Source: Iodobacter sp. BJB302 (GTDB taxonomy: Bacteria; Pseudomonadota; Gammaproteobacteria; Burkholderiales; Chitinibacteraceae). Taken from it: a stretch of 64,000 bases of DNA. Positions 1 through 9,171 of the stretch are shown piece by piece (within the stretch, counting starts at the first letter, position 1; every line of letters starts with the position of its first letter). The stretch lies in assembly GCF_002735645.1 (NCBI RefSeq), contig NZ_PDZG01000004.1:1-64000 (forward strand), in the 5' to 3' direction. The position numbers and the translations under genes are program-made. The notes below the pieces were generated by a model. That model was not told the DNA's origin and searched no databases. It saw only the letters and a list, made by a program, of their open reading frames with translations.

Positions 1-155
1 TCTTGAGCAACTAGAGCAAGGCATCGTGGATTACATCCATTACTATAACCACGACCGAATCAAACTGAAGTTAAAAGGGCTGAGTCCTGTGCAATACAGA
101 ACCCAGCCCTTGAGCGCCTAGCTTTTATACTGTCCAACTAATTGGGGTCAGTTCA
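1..155 (+). mobile_element. Right end of an IS3-family insertion sequence
   Basis: The window opens inside an insertion sequence. The 3' end of a transposase gene stops at 121. It is followed by a terminal-repeat-like end at 131-155 that reads toward GGGGTCAGTTCA. The reverse complement begins TGAACTGACCCC, the ending I associate with IS3-family (IS150-like) elements. The left end lies outside the window, so completeness and the target duplication cannot be judged. The element ends about 50 bp from the mnmA stop codon. Confidence 0.75.
2..121 (+). CDS. IS3-family transposase, C-terminal fragment (cut by window edge)
   Basis: Thirty-nine residues plus a stop are visible. They read LEQLEQGIVDYIHYYNHDRI and continue through KGLSPVQYRTQ. 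The YIxYYNxxRI...L...SPxxYR pattern is the end of the DDE (rve) integrase domain in IS3-family OrfB proteins. The catalytic residues lie upstream of the window, so activity cannot be assessed. It is transcribed toward the convergent mnmA gene. Confidence 0.8.
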   Translation, partial: LEQLEQGIVDYIHYYNHDRIKLKLKGLSPVQYRTQPLSA

Positions 156-205
156 TTCTGCGGCTTGTTTAAAACAGAAGCTGTATGGCTCGGGTATATA
201 GTGTT

Positions 206-1267
206 TTATATAATGATTCCGCCGCCCAGGCAGACCTCTCCGTCATACAGCACCACCGACTGCCCCGGTGTAACCGCCCACTGTGGCTCATCAAAACGTA
301 ACTCGCAACGACCATCTTCTATCCAGAGCAACTCACATGCTGCATCTTGCTGGCGGTAGCGTGTTTTTGCTGTGTAGCGCCCCAGTGCTGGCGACTCACC
401 TAAAACCCAGGAAAGATCTTGTGCCTGTAAAGTATTTTTAAGTAACAATGGATGATCATGGCCTTGCACCACAATCAGCTCATTTTTAGCCATATCCTTG
501 CCAGCAACAAACCAAGGCGCTCCCTCTCCTCCAATCCCCAAGCCCTGACGCTGACCGATGGTGTGGTACATCAAACCCATATGCTCGCCCATGTGTTTAC
601 CTTCTGGAGTAACCATCGGCCCTGGCACTTTAGGTAAGTAGCGATTAAGAAATTCACGGAACGGGCGCTCGCCAATAAAGCAGATCCCGGTGCTGTCTTT
701 TTTCCTAGCGTTGTGCAGGCCAATTTTCTCTGCCAGCTCACGCACTTCTGTTTTCAGCATATTGCCCAGCGGGAACACTGCATGGGCAACTTGCTCCTGG
801 CTAAGCTTATATAGAAAGTAGCTTTGATCCTTACTAGCATCTTTAGCACGAAGCAGCTCTGTCCGGCCATCCGGACGCACCCGATTTGAAGCGTAATGCC
901 CCGTTGCAAGCTTAGTGCCGCCTAATTTAATGGCATAATCGAGGAAGCACTTAAATTTAATTTCGCTATTGCACAAAATATCTGGGTTGGGTGTTCGGCC
1001 AGCCGAGTACTCGGCCAAGAAATAGCTGAACACTCGTTCTTTATATTCTTGAGCAAAATTAACCAGCTCGATCTCCACACCTACTTTATCCGCAACCGAG
1101 ATCGCATCGAGACTGTCTTCTTTAATCGAACAATACTCATCAGTATTATCGTCTTCCCAGTTTTGCATGAAGACGCCAACCACGTCGAAGCCCTGCTCCT
1201 TTAATAGCCACGCGGTCACCGAGGAATCTACCCCGCCAGAAAGGCCCACTACAATTTTGTCAGACAT
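206..1267 (-). CDS. mnmA: tRNA-specific 2-thiouridylase MnmA
   Basis: Sulfurates U34 in the wobble position of tRNA-Lys, -Glu and -Gln (s2U34), using ATP and persulfide sulfur relayed by the Tus/TusE-type system. The 353-residue length is usual for the family. The N-terminal ATP PP-loop GLSGGVDSS is at residues 8-16. The two conserved catalytic cysteines are visible: C99 in [10 protein letters not shown] and C196 in TGICFIGE. The C-terminal beta-barrel ends in GGGIII. The gene is last in a rluE-nudJ-mnmA run with gaps of about 30 bp, the same order as in E. coli. There hflD-purB would follow, but here an IS end follows instead. Confidence 0.96.
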   Translation of the reverse strand: MSDKIVVGLSGGVDSSVTAWLLKEQGFDVVGVFMQNWEDDNTDEYCSIKEDSLDAISVADKVGVEIELVNFAQEYKERVFSYFLAEYSAGRTPNPDILCNSEIKFKCFLDYAIKLGGTKLATGHYASNRVRPDGRTELLRAKDASKDQSYFLYKLSQEQVAHAVFPLGNMLKTEVRELAEKIGLHNARKKDSTGICFIGERPFREFLNRYLPKVPGPMVTPEGKHMGEHMGLMYHTIGQRQGLGIGGEGAPWFVAGKDMAKNELIVVQGHDHPLLLKNTLQAQDLSWVLGESPALGRYTAKTRYRQQDAACELLWIEDGRCELRFDEPQWAVTPGQSVVLYDGEVCLGGGIII

Positions 1268-1299
1268 ACTTATATTCCAGTAAACGTACTAATATCGCC

Positions 1300-1749
1300 T
1301 CAGCGATCAAAATCACGCAAAATATCCAGCGGGTAACGACGTCCCGCCAAATAATCATCTATACACGCCAGCAGCAAGGGACTGCGATGCTGCTCAGCGC
1401 GCGCCACAATTTCATCCCGCGTTAACCACACAGCCCGCTCAATATCCGCATCCAAAACGCGCCCAACTGCAATCCCGGCAAGATCTCCCGTAAATGAAAA
1501 ACGAAGATAAGTTAACCTTGGCTGCTCCGGCGGTGACCATTGATACACGCCAATTAAAGAACGTGGCACAAAATGGTGTGCGGTTTCTTCTAATGTTTCA
1601 CGTATCGCCGCTTCAACAATACTCTCCCCATGCTCAATATGGCCAGCAGGCTGATTAAGCTTTAACTGACCTGCAATTCGCTCTTCAACCAGCAAAAACC
1701 GCCCGTTCTCTTCAATAACAGCAGCAACTGTTGCATTAGGCTTCCACAT
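1300..1749 (-). CDS. nudJ: Nudix phosphohydrolase NudJ
   Basis: A 149-residue Nudix hydrolase. The Nudix box runs from about residue 36, with GHIEHGE followed by RETLEE at 50-55, fitting G-x5-E-x7-RE-x2-EE. In E. coli NudJ removes phosphate from thiamin precursor HMP-PP and from some nucleoside triphosphates. The substrate here is inferred from similarity and from its place between rluE and mnmA, which is the E. coli position. The ATG lies 36 bp after the rluE stop, suggesting cotranscription. Confidence 0.85.
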   Translation of the reverse strand: MWKPNATVAAVIEENGRFLLVEERIAGQLKLNQPAGHIEHGESIVEAAIRETLEETAHHFVPRSLIGVYQWSPPEQPRLTYLRFSFTGDLAGIAVGRVLDADIERAVWLTRDEIVARAEQHRSPLLLACIDDYLAGRRYPLDILRDFDR

Positions 1750-1785
1750 TGAATTTTCCTTGGTAATAAAGCCAACTCATAATAT

Positions 1786-2409
1786 TTAACGCGTTTTATT
1801 TGGCCCGCGGCGGCCGCGCTGCTTAGGTTTCGCCGGCCCGGCAGCAGGCTTGACAAGCCGGGGAGCATCAACCGTTTCAGCCTTCCAAGCCCCCGGAGAT
1901 AAACCATCCAAAGACCACTCCCCAATTGCATAGCGAACCAATCTTAAGGTTGGAAAGCCCACTTTGGCCGTCATACGCCGCACCTGGCGATTTTTGCCTT
2001 CCCGAATGATAATTTCCAGCCAGGCTGTGGGTACGCTGGCCCGGAAACGTACAGGCGGCACACGTGGCCATAGGCCCGCAGGCTCCTCAATGAGCCTGAC
2101 TTGTGCCGGCTGGGTGGTAAAATCGCCTAAATCCACGCCCGTCAGCAAAGGCTGTAAATCTAACAAACTCGGGCTACCCTCTACCTGCACCCAATATGTT
2201 TTAGGCAATTTATGTTTGGGATCGGCAATTTTCGCCTGCAAAGGCCCTGAATCCGTTAAAAGCAACAAGCCTTCTGAGTCTGTATCTAAACGCCCTGCTG
2301 GATAAACATCCCTAATAGGAACAAAATCAGCCAGCGAAGCATGCGGTGGCGAAGGGGAGAACTGACAGATCACCCCGTAAGGTTTATTTAAAAGTATAAG
2401 CTGAGGCAT
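1786..2409 (-). CDS. rluE: 23S rRNA pseudouridine synthase RluE
   Basis: A RsuA/RluB/E/F-family pseudouridine synthase of 207 residues. E. coli RluE modifies U2457 of 23S rRNA. The catalytic motif GRLDTDSEGLLLLT lies at residues 39-52, with D42 the expected nucleophile. As in RluE there is no N-terminal S4 domain, since the protein begins directly with LILLNKPYGV. A basic tail (KPKQRGRRGPNKTR) ends it. It is divergent from icd, as in E. coli, and heads the rluE-nudJ-mnmA unit. Confidence 0.9.
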   Translation of the reverse strand: MPQLILLNKPYGVICQFSPSPPHASLADFVPIRDVYPAGRLDTDSEGLLLLTDSGPLQAKIADPKHKLPKTYWVQVEGSPSLLDLQPLLTGVDLGDFTTQPAQVRLIEEPAGLWPRVPPVRFRASVPTAWLEIIIREGKNRQVRRMTAKVGFPTLRLVRYAIGEWSLDGLSPGAWKAETVDAPRLVKPAAGPAKPKQRGRRGPNKTR

Positions 2410-2415
2410 AGCGGC

Positions 2416-2445
2416 TTGGCAGTATTGCTACAAAACAGCGATAAT
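2416..2445 (+). promoter_or_regulatory. Candidate sigma-70 promoter for icd
   Basis: TTGGCA at 2416-2421 and GATAAT at 2440-2445 are separated by 18 bp, each one mismatch from consensus. This would start the icd message near 2452, upstream of an inverted repeat in the leader. It is read by eye only. Confidence 0.45.
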
Positions 2446-2455
2446 AGGCTGTTTT

Positions 2456-2498
2456 TTCGTCGGCGCCCCACAAGAAATTCACAATACCGGCCGACGAA
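2456..2498 (+). repeat. 9-bp inverted repeat in the icd leader
   Basis: TTCGTCGGC (2456-2464) and GCCGACGAA (2490-2498) are perfect inverted copies around a 25-nt loop. They lie between the candidate promoter and the icd start. The element could be a leader stem or an operator, and the sequence does not decide which. It also lies upstream of the divergent rluE. Confidence 0.6.
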
Positions 2499-2534
2499 AT
2501 GCGACAAACCACTCGACACAACAGGAATACACAG

Positions 2535-3758
2535 ATGAGCCTGATCAAAGTTCCGCAAGATGGCGCGAAAATCGTCCAAAACCTTGCGACTCCAGATAAT
2601 CCGATTATCCCGTTCATCGAAGGCGACGGCATTGGTGTAGATATCACCCCAGTCATGATCGACGTTGTCGACGCTGCGGTAAAGAAATGCTACGGTGGCG
2701 GCCGTAAAATCCACTGGATGGAAATCTATTGCGGTGAAAAAGCCTCCAAATTGTATCCGGATGGCACTTACCTGCCCGAAGAAACATTAGCTGCATTGCA
2801 AGAATATGTTGTATCGATCAAAGGCCCGCTGGCAACACCAGTTGGGGGAGGCATTCGCTCACTGAACGTAGCACTGCGCCAGCAACTTGATCTTTATGTT
2901 TGTCTGCGCCCGGTTCGTTACTTCCAGGGTGTTCCTTCTCCTGTTAAGCACCCAGAACAGATCGAAATGGTTATTTTCCGTGAAAATACCGAAGACATCT
3001 ACGCGGGTATCGAGTGGGACGCACAATCGGAAGGCGCTAAAAAAGTCATCGACTTCTTGCAAAATGAAATGGGCGTGAAGAAAATTCGCTTCCCGGAATC
3101 CTCAAGCATCGGCATCAAACCCGTTAGCAAAGAAGGTACCGAGCGCTTAGTACGTCGTGCAATCCAGTACGCAATCGACAACAACCGCAAGAGCGTTACC
3201 CTTGTTCACAAGGGCAACATCATGAAATACACCGAAGGCATGTTCCGCACTTGGGGCTACGAATTAGCCAAGAAAGAATTTGGCGGTATAGAAATTGATG
3301 GTGGCCCATACCTTGAACTGCCAAACGGCATCGTCATTAAAGATGTGATTGCTGATGCATTCTTGCAGCAAATCCTCTTACGCCCAGCTGAATACGATGT
3401 AATTGCAACACTCAACCTGAATGGCGATTACATTTCTGACGCCTTAGCAGCACAGGTAGGCGGCATTGGGATTGCTCCGGGCGCAAACTTATCTGATAGC
3501 GTTGCCATGTTTGAAGCAACGCACGGCACAGCGCCAAAGTATTCCGGCCAAGACAAAGTAAACCCAGGCTCGCTGCTGCTTTCTGCTGAAATGATGTTGC
3601 GTCATATGGGCTGGAAAGAAGCTGCCGACCTGATCATCGCAGCGATGGAAAAAACCATTGCAGACAAGATTGTTACTTACGATTTTGCCCGCCTGATGGA
3701 CAATCCTACAGAAGTGAGCTGCTCTGGCTTTGGTAAAGCAATCATTGAACGGATGTAA
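2535..3758 (+). CDS. icd: NADP-dependent isocitrate dehydrogenase
   Basis: Oxidative decarboxylation of isocitrate to 2-oxoglutarate in the TCA cycle, cytosolic dimer. The 407-residue protein matches E. coli Icd in layout. The substrate loop [10 protein letters not shown] contains S109, equivalent to the phosphorylatable serine 113. [17 protein letters not shown] carries the Lys-Tyr pair that selects [13 protein letters not shown] supplies the second Tyr/Arg pair. I chose the ATG at 2535 (MSLIKVP) because an AGGAA lies just upstream, the preceding in-frame ATG-less stretch is not conserved-looking, and the length fits. AceK is not in the window. A UUCG-capped terminator follows. Confidence 0.97.
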   Translation: MSLIKVPQDGAKIVQNLATPDNPIIPFIEGDGIGVDITPVMIDVVDAAVKKCYGGGRKIHWMEIYCGEKASKLYPDGTYLPEETLAALQEYVVSIKGPLATPVGGGIRSLNVALRQQLDLYVCLRPVRYFQGVPSPVKHPEQIEMVIFRENTEDIYAGIEWDAQSEGAKKVIDFLQNEMGVKKIRFPESSSIGIKPVSKEGTERLVRRAIQYAIDNNRKSVTLVHKGNIMKYTEGMFRTWGYELAKKEFGGIEIDGGPYLELPNGIVIKDVIADAFLQQILLRPAEYDVIATLNLNGDYISDALAAQVGGIGIAPGANLSDSVAMFEATHGTAPKYSGQDKVNPGSLLLSAEMMLRHMGWKEAADLIIAAMEKTIADKIVTYDFARLMDNPTEVSCSGFGKAIIERM

Positions 3759-3787
3759 TACTGACTCCGGCAAATTTGCCAGATCCA

Positions 3788-3810
3788 CCCCCGCTTCGGC
3801 GGGGTTTTTA
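3788..3810 (+). terminator. Terminator of icd
   Basis: CCCCGC (3789-3794), a TTCG tetraloop, GCGGGG (3799-3804) and a T run form a textbook intrinsic terminator 30 bp after the icd stop. Confidence 0.9.
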
Positions 3811-3845
3811 TTTGATCAGGGCCATGAGTCACAAACTCCAGACGT

Positions 3846-3873
3846 GAAAAAACCCCGCCTTGGCGGGGTTTTT
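3846..3873. terminator. Bidirectional terminator between icd and csp
   Basis: CCCCGCC (3853-3859) and GGCGGGG (3862-3868) are flanked by an A run on the left and a T run on the right, so it can act on both strands. On the minus strand it ends the first csp transcript. Confidence 0.85.
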
Positions 3874-3889
3874 GATCACCAGCAGCTAA

Positions 3890-4093
3890 TTAAGCAGCTT
3901 GGATGTTAGAGGCTTGTTTGCCTTTAGCACCATTGGTGATGTCGAAAGAAACGCGTTGGCCTTCTTTCAGAGTTTTGAAGCCTGGCATGTTGATCGCTGA
4001 GAAGTGAGCGAAAATGTCTTCGCCGCCTTCGTCTGGAGTAACAAAGCCGAAGCCTTTAGAATCATTGAACCACTTTACGGTACCTAGAGCCAT
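3890..4093 (-). CDS. Cold-shock protein, CspA family (copy 1)
   Basis: A single 67-residue cold-shock domain that binds single-stranded RNA/DNA. RNP1 is KGFGFVTP and RNP2 is DIFAHFSAI. It melts or chaperones mRNA structure, and members may be cold-induced or constitutive. It is nearly identical to the next gene upstream; the only protein difference I see is SFDITNG here against SFEITNG there. Being downstream of a terminator that follows copy 2, it probably has its own promoter in the 114-bp gap. Confidence 0.95.
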   Translation of the reverse strand: MALGTVKWFNDSKGFGFVTPDEGGEDIFAHFSAINMPGFKTLKEGQRVSFDITNGAKGKQASNIQAA

Positions 4094-4130
4094 TTTGGCA
4101 CTTCCTATCTAAACGATGAAACATGGACCA

Positions 4131-4144
4131 CCTCAGAAATGAGG
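4131..4144 (-). promoter_or_regulatory. Hairpin in the 5' leader of csp copy 1
   Basis: CCTCA-gaaa-TGAGG sits 37 nt upstream of the start codon. The other csp copy has a hairpin of different sequence at the same distance, so the structure rather than the bases seems kept. A cold-responsive leader is possible but unproven. Confidence 0.5.
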
Positions 4145-4164
4145 CCCGGTTAAGGGATTGGTCC

Positions 4165-4187
4165 GAAAAAACCCGCGTGAGCGGGAT
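4165..4187 (-). terminator. Terminator of csp copy 2
   Basis: On the minus strand CCCGC-tcac-GCGGG (4172-4185) is followed by six T residues. It separates the two csp genes. Confidence 0.85.
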
Positions 4188-4207
4188 ACCATATCACCTA
4201 GCTGAGA

Positions 4208-4411
4208 TTAAGCAGCTTGGATGTTAGAGGCTTGTTTGCCTTTAGCACCATTGGTGATCTCGAAAGAAACGCGTTGGCCTTCTTTCAAGGTTTTGAAGCC
4301 TGGCATGTTGATCGCGGAGAAGTGAGCGAAGATGTCTTCGCCGCCTTCGTCTGGAGTAACAAAGCCGAAGCCTTTAGAATCATTGAACCACTTAACAGTG
4401 CCCAGAGCCAT
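4208..4411 (-). CDS. Cold-shock protein, CspA family (copy 2)
   Basis: A 67-residue cold-shock domain with the same RNP1 (KGFGFVTP) and RNP2 (DIFAHFSAI) as copy 1. The two coding sequences differ at about ten of 204 bases, mostly third positions, which indicates a recent tandem duplication or continuing gene conversion. It is divergent from clpS, the position cspD holds in E. coli, but the sequence is ordinary CspA-like and I do not assign it as CspD. Confidence 0.95.
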   Translation of the reverse strand: MALGTVKWFNDSKGFGFVTPDEGGEDIFAHFSAINMPGFKTLKEGQRVSFEITNGAKGKQASNIQAA

Positions 4412-4719
4412 TTGGGGTCTATCCTATCAACTTGTAAAACATGAACCGCCTCGAAGAGGCACCATGAGGTTTGAGGTCCAAGACCAGCAAAACGGCCAAA
4501 CCGGTACTGCAGAAACTTGTACATCAAACTCGAGCCACCTTTTTACGCGACTTTTACACCGGAGGTCAAGTAAAATTCTAAAAATAGATGCTTATACTCA
4601 ATAAAAAAACCACAATAAAAAGAGCAGGCACGCCATCCACCCATCTTCATGCAGATCAGAGCTTGAAAAAGAACGGGGGCGGACCAAAATGATTACAAAC
4701 CACACGATATGGTAGAAAA
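4412..4719. promoter_or_regulatory. Divergent control region between csp copy 2 and clpS
   Basis: A 308-bp gap without a gene. Near its left end is a leader hairpin GCCTC-gaa-GAGGC (4448-4460), 36 nt before the csp start on the minus strand. A weak minus-strand promoter candidate is TTGACC (4564-4569), 18 bp, then TAAAAA (4540-4545). That would give a long leader of about 120 nt, as is typical of cold-shock genes. The clpS promoter must also lie here; I see no convincing one. Confidence 0.4.
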
Positions 4720-5031
4720 ATGCCTGCACAGCATCAAACCGATGCCGAACTTAATCAGCAATCGACACTCTCACCACCACCCGCTTTGTGGCGTGTACTT
4801 CTGCTAAACGATGACTTTACACCGATGGATTTTGTCATCAATGTATTAGAAAAATTTTTCGGAATGAACCGTGAACGAGCAACGCAGGTTATGCTTAAAG
4901 TTCACACAGAGGGACGCGGAATGTGCGGGGTATTCCCCAAAGACATTGCGTCCACCAAGGTCGCAGAGGTCAGCCAGTATTCCAGGCAACATCAGCAACC
5001 ACTGCAATGCACAATGGAGGTGAACGAATGA
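4720..5031 (+). CDS. clpS: ATP-dependent Clp protease adaptor ClpS
   Basis: A 103-residue adaptor that delivers N-end-rule substrates to ClpAP in the cytosol. The ClpS core is clear: [24 protein letters not shown], then the [19 protein letters not shown] segment. [10 protein letters not shown] supplies the N-degron pocket and the HTEGRG region contacts ClpA. The disordered N-terminal extension (about 22 residues) is present. The stop overlaps the clpA start (ATGA), so the two are translationally coupled. Confidence 0.96.
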   Translation: MPAQHQTDAELNQQSTLSPPPALWRVLLLNDDFTPMDFVINVLEKFFGMNRERATQVMLKVHTEGRGMCGVFPKDIASTKVAEVSQYSRQHQQPLQCTMEVNE

Positions 5032-7292
5032 TTGCCCAAGAACTAGAAGTCAGCCTCCACATGGCCTTTACGGATGCGAGGCAAAAACGCCACGAATACA
5101 TTACCGTGGAACATCTTTTACTTGCACTGCTTGATAACCCTTCAGCAGCTGAAGTGTTACGCGCTTGCGGTGCACACATGGACGAGCTGCGCCGCCAGCT
5201 GGGTGATTTTGTAAAAGAGCACACCCCGGTTGTTTCTGGCGATGGTGAAGTTGAAACACAGCCAACCATAGGCTTCCAGCGTGTCATTCAGCGCGCCATC
5301 CTGCATGTGCAGTCTTCGGGTAAAAAAGAAGTTACCGGAGCCAATGTACTCGTCGCCATTTTTGGCGAAAAAGACAGCCACGCTGTTTACTACCTGCACC
5401 AGCAAGCCATCACCCGCCTGGATGTGGTCAACTTTATTGCTCATGGCATTGCAAAATCGGCCAACGCCCAGCAACCGATTCCACGCACAGAGCAAAATGA
5501 AGAGCATGAAGAAGAAACAACAACAGGGGGCGCGCTCAGCAGCTTTACTGAAAACTTAAATCAACAGGCCATCTCTGGGCGTATTGATCCTCTGATTGGT
5601 CGTGAGCACGAATTAGAACGTGTGATTCAAACGCTCTGCCGCCGCCGCAAAAACAACCCACTGCTCGTGGGTGAAGCTGGCGTCGGCAAAACGGCGATTG
5701 CAGAAGGGCTAGCCCGCCGGATTGTTGAAGGCAATGTACCAGACGTACTTAAAGATGCCACTGTTTACGGGCTGGACATGGGCGCGCTGCTGGCAGGCAC
5801 CAAATACCGTGGTGATTTTGAGCAACGTTTAAAAGCGGTAATCAAACAGCTGCAGGAAGAGCGCAATGCGGTGCTGTTTATCGATGAGATTCACACACTG
5901 GTGGGTGCTGGTGCAGCCTCCGGCGGCACGCTGGACGCATCTAACCTGCTAAAGCCTGCCTTATCTAACGGCTCATTGAAATGCATAGGTGCAACAACCT
6001 ACACCGAATACCGTGGCATTTTTGAGAAAGATAACGCCTTATCACGGCGCTTCCAAAAAATCGATGTGCCTGAGCCAACGGTAGAACAAACGATTGAAAT
6101 TCTTAAGGGCCTGAAAGATAAGTTCGAGCAACATCACGGCGTGAAATACACACTGGCGGCGCTGACAACGGCAGCCGAACTTTCAGCGAAATATATCAAC
6201 GATCGTCATTTGCCAGACAAAGCCATTGACGTCATCGATGAGGCCGGAGCAGCGCAAAAAATCCTGCCAAAATCGAAACAAAAGAAAACCATCAACAAGC
6301 ACGAGATCGAAGAAATCGTTGCAAAGATTGCACGGATTCCGCCAAAGAGTGTGTCTACAGATGACCGGAACACGTTAAAAACTCTTGAGAGCGATCTTAA
6401 GCACGTTGTGTTTGGCCAGGAAAAAGCGATTGAATCTGTGGCCACCTCCATCAAGATGGCTCGTGCGGGCTTAGGCAACCCACAAAAACCAATTGGTGCA
6501 TTCTTATTTAGCGGCCCCACAGGGGTTGGTAAAACAGAAGTGGCTCGTCAGCTCGCCTATACGATGGGTATTGAATTGCTGCGCTTTGATATGTCCGAGT
6601 ATATGGAGCGCCATGCAGTGAGCCGCCTGATTGGTGCACCTCCGGGGTATGTTGGCTTTGAACAGGGTGGTTTACTAACAGAAGCAATTACCAAGCACCC
6701 TTACGCGGTCTTGCTGCTGGATGAAATCGAAAAAGCTCATCCAGATATTTTTAACGTGCTGCTGCAGGTGATGGATCATGGCACGCTTACAGATAACAAC
6801 GGGCGCAAGGCTGATTTCAGAAATGTAGTTATCGTCATGACAACGAATACGGGAGCAGAAACGCTCACAAAATCGGTCATCGGCTTTACCAACAGCAAGC
6901 AGACTGGCGATGAGATGCAGGAAATTAAGCGCATGTTCACACCAGAGTTCCGCAACCGTCTGGATGCAATTATTCCTTTCGCTCCACTTTCGCATGAAAT
7001 TATTATGCAAGTTGTGGATAAATTCCTGATTCAGCTCGAAGTCCAGCTACAGGAAAAGAAAGTAGAAGCACATTTCACCCTGGCTTTGAAAACGCACCTT
7101 GCTGCTGAAGGCTTTGATCCATTAATGGGAGCAAGGCCAATGGCCCGATTAATTCAAGACACCATCCGCAAGGCACTGGCCGATGAATTACTCTTTGGCC
7201 GCTTAATTCATGGTGGTGAAGTTACAATTGATATTGATGATGATGGAAAAGTCAGCTTAGGAATCCCTAATAAGATAGCGATACCTGCCTGA
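5028..7292 (+). CDS. clpA: ATP-dependent Clp protease ATP-binding subunit ClpA
   Basis: The AAA+ unfoldase of the ClpAP protease. The 754 residues compare with 758 in E. coli. The N-domain with two Clp repeats covers about 1-150. AAA domain 1 has Walker A GEAGVGKT at about 214. AAA domain 2 has Walker A GPTGVGKT at about 496 and Walker [12 protein letters not shown]. The pore loop of D1 reads GTKYRGDFE, and GYVGFE marks the D2 pore loop. The start is the ATG overlapping the clpS stop, preceded by GGAGGTG. An upstream in-frame extension inside clpS is not a credible start. Confidence 0.97.
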   Translation: MIAQELEVSLHMAFTDARQKRHEYITVEHLLLALLDNPSAAEVLRACGAHMDELRRQLGDFVKEHTPVVSGDGEVETQPTIGFQRVIQRAILHVQSSGKKEVTGANVLVAIFGEKDSHAVYYLHQQAITRLDVVNFIAHGIAKSANAQQPIPRTEQNEEHEEETTTGGALSSFTENLNQQAISGRIDPLIGREHELERVIQTLCRRRKNNPLLVGEAGVGKTAIAEGLARRIVEGNVPDVLKDATVYGLDMGALLAGTKYRGDFEQRLKAVIKQLQEERNAVLFIDEIHTLVGAGAASGGTLDASNLLKPALSNGSLKCIGATTYTEYRGIFEKDNALSRRFQKIDVPEPTVEQTIEILKGLKDKFEQHHGVKYTLAALTTAAELSAKYINDRHLPDKAIDVIDEAGAAQKILPKSKQKKTINKHEIEEIVAKIARIPPKSVSTDDRNTLKTLESDLKHVVFGQEKAIESVATSIKMARAGLGNPQKPIGAFLFSGPTGVGKTEVARQLAYTMGIELLRFDMSEYMERHAVSRLIGAPPGYVGFEQGGLLTEAITKHPYAVLLLDEIEKAHPDIFNVLLQVMDHGTLTDNNGRKADFRNVVIVMTTNTGAETLTKSVIGFTNSKQTGDEMQEIKRMFTPEFRNRLDAIIPFAPLSHEIIMQVVDKFLIQLEVQLQEKKVEAHFTLALKTHLAAEGFDPLMGARPMARLIQDTIRKALADELLFGRLIHGGEVTIDIDDDGKVSLGIPNKIAIPA

Positions 7293-7302
7293 TTTTCCCA
7301 AA

Positions 7303-7341
7303 CAAAAAGCCCCTTCTCATTTCAAGAAGGGGCTTTTTTTA
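7303..7341. terminator. Bidirectional terminator between clpA and mscS
   Basis: AGCCCCTTCT (7308-7317) pairs with AGAAGGGGCT (7325-7334). An A run precedes it and a seven-T run follows, so it serves both convergent genes. Confidence 0.92.
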
Positions 7342-7359
7342 TTCCAAATCCAATAAGAA

Positions 7360-8184
7360 TTAAGCCTGTTGTTGCAACATAACTGTTTGCGCAGGCATAG
7401 GCACTGGAAATCCAGCAGCAGCCAGGCTCTCTTTAATAGTGCGATTGGTATCAAAATAAACCTGCCAATAGTGATCATTATGGCAATACGGGCGCACCAC
7501 CAAGACCGGGCCAACCAAATTAAATTCAAGAATTTCTACATCGACCTTGGGATCAGCAAGCACATTCGGAATCGCAGCAATCTTTTCGCGCAAAACCTGC
7601 ATAGCTGCTGCATGATCTGCACTTCCAGCCAATTGCGCTTTTAAATCAACGCGACGAAATGGATTTAAGGTGAAGTTTTGAATGTTATCGGAAAAAATTT
7701 TATTGTTTCCGATTAAAGTCATTACATTGTCTGGCGTATTCAGCATAGTAGAAAACAAGCCAATCTCACTGACCGTGCCTACTATCCCTGCAACGGCAAC
7801 AAAATCCCCAACTTTAAATGGACGCAAAACAATAATAAATGCACCTGCCGCAAAATTGGCCAGCAAGCCAGACCACGCCATCCCAATCGCTATACCACCA
7901 GCAGCAATTAAAGCGGCAAAGGTCGTGGTTTGAATACCGCAATATCCCAGAATGCCGATAACTAAAAGTATATTCAGCGTAACTGTAATGACAGAGCCCA
8001 CATAACGCAAAACAGTTGGATCTACTTTCTGTTTACCTAAAGAACTTTGTACTAAACGTACCGCCAAACCAATTAACCATCTGCCGATTACCCAAAAAGC
8101 AATTGCAGCAATGATTTTTACACCAAACTCAGCCACATAGCCCATGGCAAGATCCTGGTATTTTTGTGCCCACGTTGCATCCAT
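7360..8184 (-). CDS. mscS: Small-conductance mechanosensitive channel, MscS family
   Basis: An inner-membrane homoheptameric channel that opens under hypo-osmotic tension. At 274 residues it is close to E. coli MscS (286). Three transmembrane segments occupy about residues 20-125. The pore-lining TM3 is glycine/alanine rich (AALIAAGGIAIGMAWSGLLA) and leads into GAFIIVLRPFKVGDFV, the signature at the start of the cytoplasmic beta domain. The C-terminal alpha/beta vestibule follows. The gene stands alone between xerD and the clpA terminator. Confidence 0.93.
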   Translation of the reverse strand: MDATWAQKYQDLAMGYVAEFGVKIIAAIAFWVIGRWLIGLAVRLVQSSLGKQKVDPTVLRYVGSVITVTLNILLVIGILGYCGIQTTTFAALIAAGGIAIGMAWSGLLANFAAGAFIIVLRPFKVGDFVAVAGIVGTVSEIGLFSTMLNTPDNVMTLIGNNKIFSDNIQNFTLNPFRRVDLKAQLAGSADHAAAMQVLREKIAAIPNVLADPKVDVEILEFNLVGPVLVVRPYCHNDHYWQVYFDTNRTIKESLAAAGFPVPMPAQTVMLQQQA

Positions 8185-8247
8185 TCTCTATCCCCCAAAG
8201 CCGCCAGACGGCGGGTTGATTATGAGATTAGCATATGGCGATTGCGC

Positions 8248-9171
8248 TTATGAACGAGAACCACGCGGATGGTGTTCTTTATGCAACGATTTCAAACGGG
8301 CTGTCGCTACGTGAGTATAAATTTGTGTCGTTGTAATATCTGCATGTCCCAGCAGCATTTGTACTACACGCAAATCTGCACCGTGGTTTAGTAAATGAGT
8401 GGCAAATGCATGCCGTAAAACATGAGGGCTTAAATGTTTGTTATCTATTCCAGCTGCAGCTGCATATTGTTTAATAATGTACCAAAACCCTTGGCGGGTT
8501 AATGCATGCCCCCGCTGATTTACAAATGCCTCTGCCACTTGATGCCCCCCCACCAAGGCAGGGCGGGAATGCGCCAAATATTGCTCAACCCAATCGGCGG
8601 CAACCTCCCCCATCGGCACTAAACGCTGTTTTCCACCTTTACCAGCCAATATCTGCACATAACGTTCACGTAATTTAATCTGCCCCAAAGGCAAAGTAAC
8701 CAGCTCAGTAACCCGTAAACCAGTTGCATACATCAACTCCAGCATGGCTCTGTCTCTCAGGCCACTGGCCTGATCAAGCTCCGGCGCTTGCAATAGAGCT
8801 TCAATCCTTGCTTCATCCAATGCTTTCGGCAATGGGCGTACTCGCTTGGGTGCCGTTAGCTCAGCAGTAGGATCAAAGTCCGCCTGCCCCGATAAGATCC
8901 AGTGGCGGTAAAATTTTCGCAAGCTGGCCATACGCCTTGCCAGAGTTGCAGCTTTCATATCACGTGCCTGCCTCGCCAAAAATGCCTGAACACACTCCCG
9001 GTCTGCAGCCAGCAAAATGCAATTTCGCTCTGTCATCAGCCAATGAGCCCAAATCAAAAGATCGCGGCGATAGCTGTCAATTGTATTCTTAGACAGCTGA
9101 TCACTAAGCCATACCCCATCCAAAAACTCATCAATCAATACCAGCTGTTCATCTATAAGAGCTTCGCTCAT
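8248..9171 (-). CDS. xerD: Site-specific tyrosine recombinase XerD
   Basis: Resolves chromosome dimers at dif together with XerC under FtsK control. The length is 307 residues. The N-terminal SAM-like core-binding domain spans about 10-100. The catalytic set is visible: R153 (GLRVTEL), K179-region (GKGGK), H250 and R253 (HVLRH), H276 and nucleophile Y285 (QIYTH). The C-terminal tail KEHHPRG is typical of XerD rather than XerC. Its ATG overlaps the ogt stop (ATGA). Confidence 0.94.
   Translation of the reverse strand: MSEALIDEQLVLIDEFLDGVWLSDQLSKNTIDSYRRDLLIWAHWLMTERNCILLAADRECVQAFLARQARDMKAATLARRMASLRKFYRHWILSGQADFDPTAELTAPKRVRPLPKALDEARIEALLQAPELDQASGLRDRAMLELMYATGLRVTELVTLPLGQIKLRERYVQILAGKGGKQRLVPMGEVAADWVEQYLAHSRPALVGGHQVAEAFVNQRGHALTRQGFWYIIKQYAAAAGIDNKHLSPHVLRHAFATHLLNHGADLRVVQMLLGHADITTTQIYTHVATARLKSLHKEHHPRGSRS

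Noticed and set aside
1662-2071. Minus-strand alternative frames within rluE/nudJ
   Set aside because: They overlap two well-supported enzymes in another frame and have no recognisable domains.
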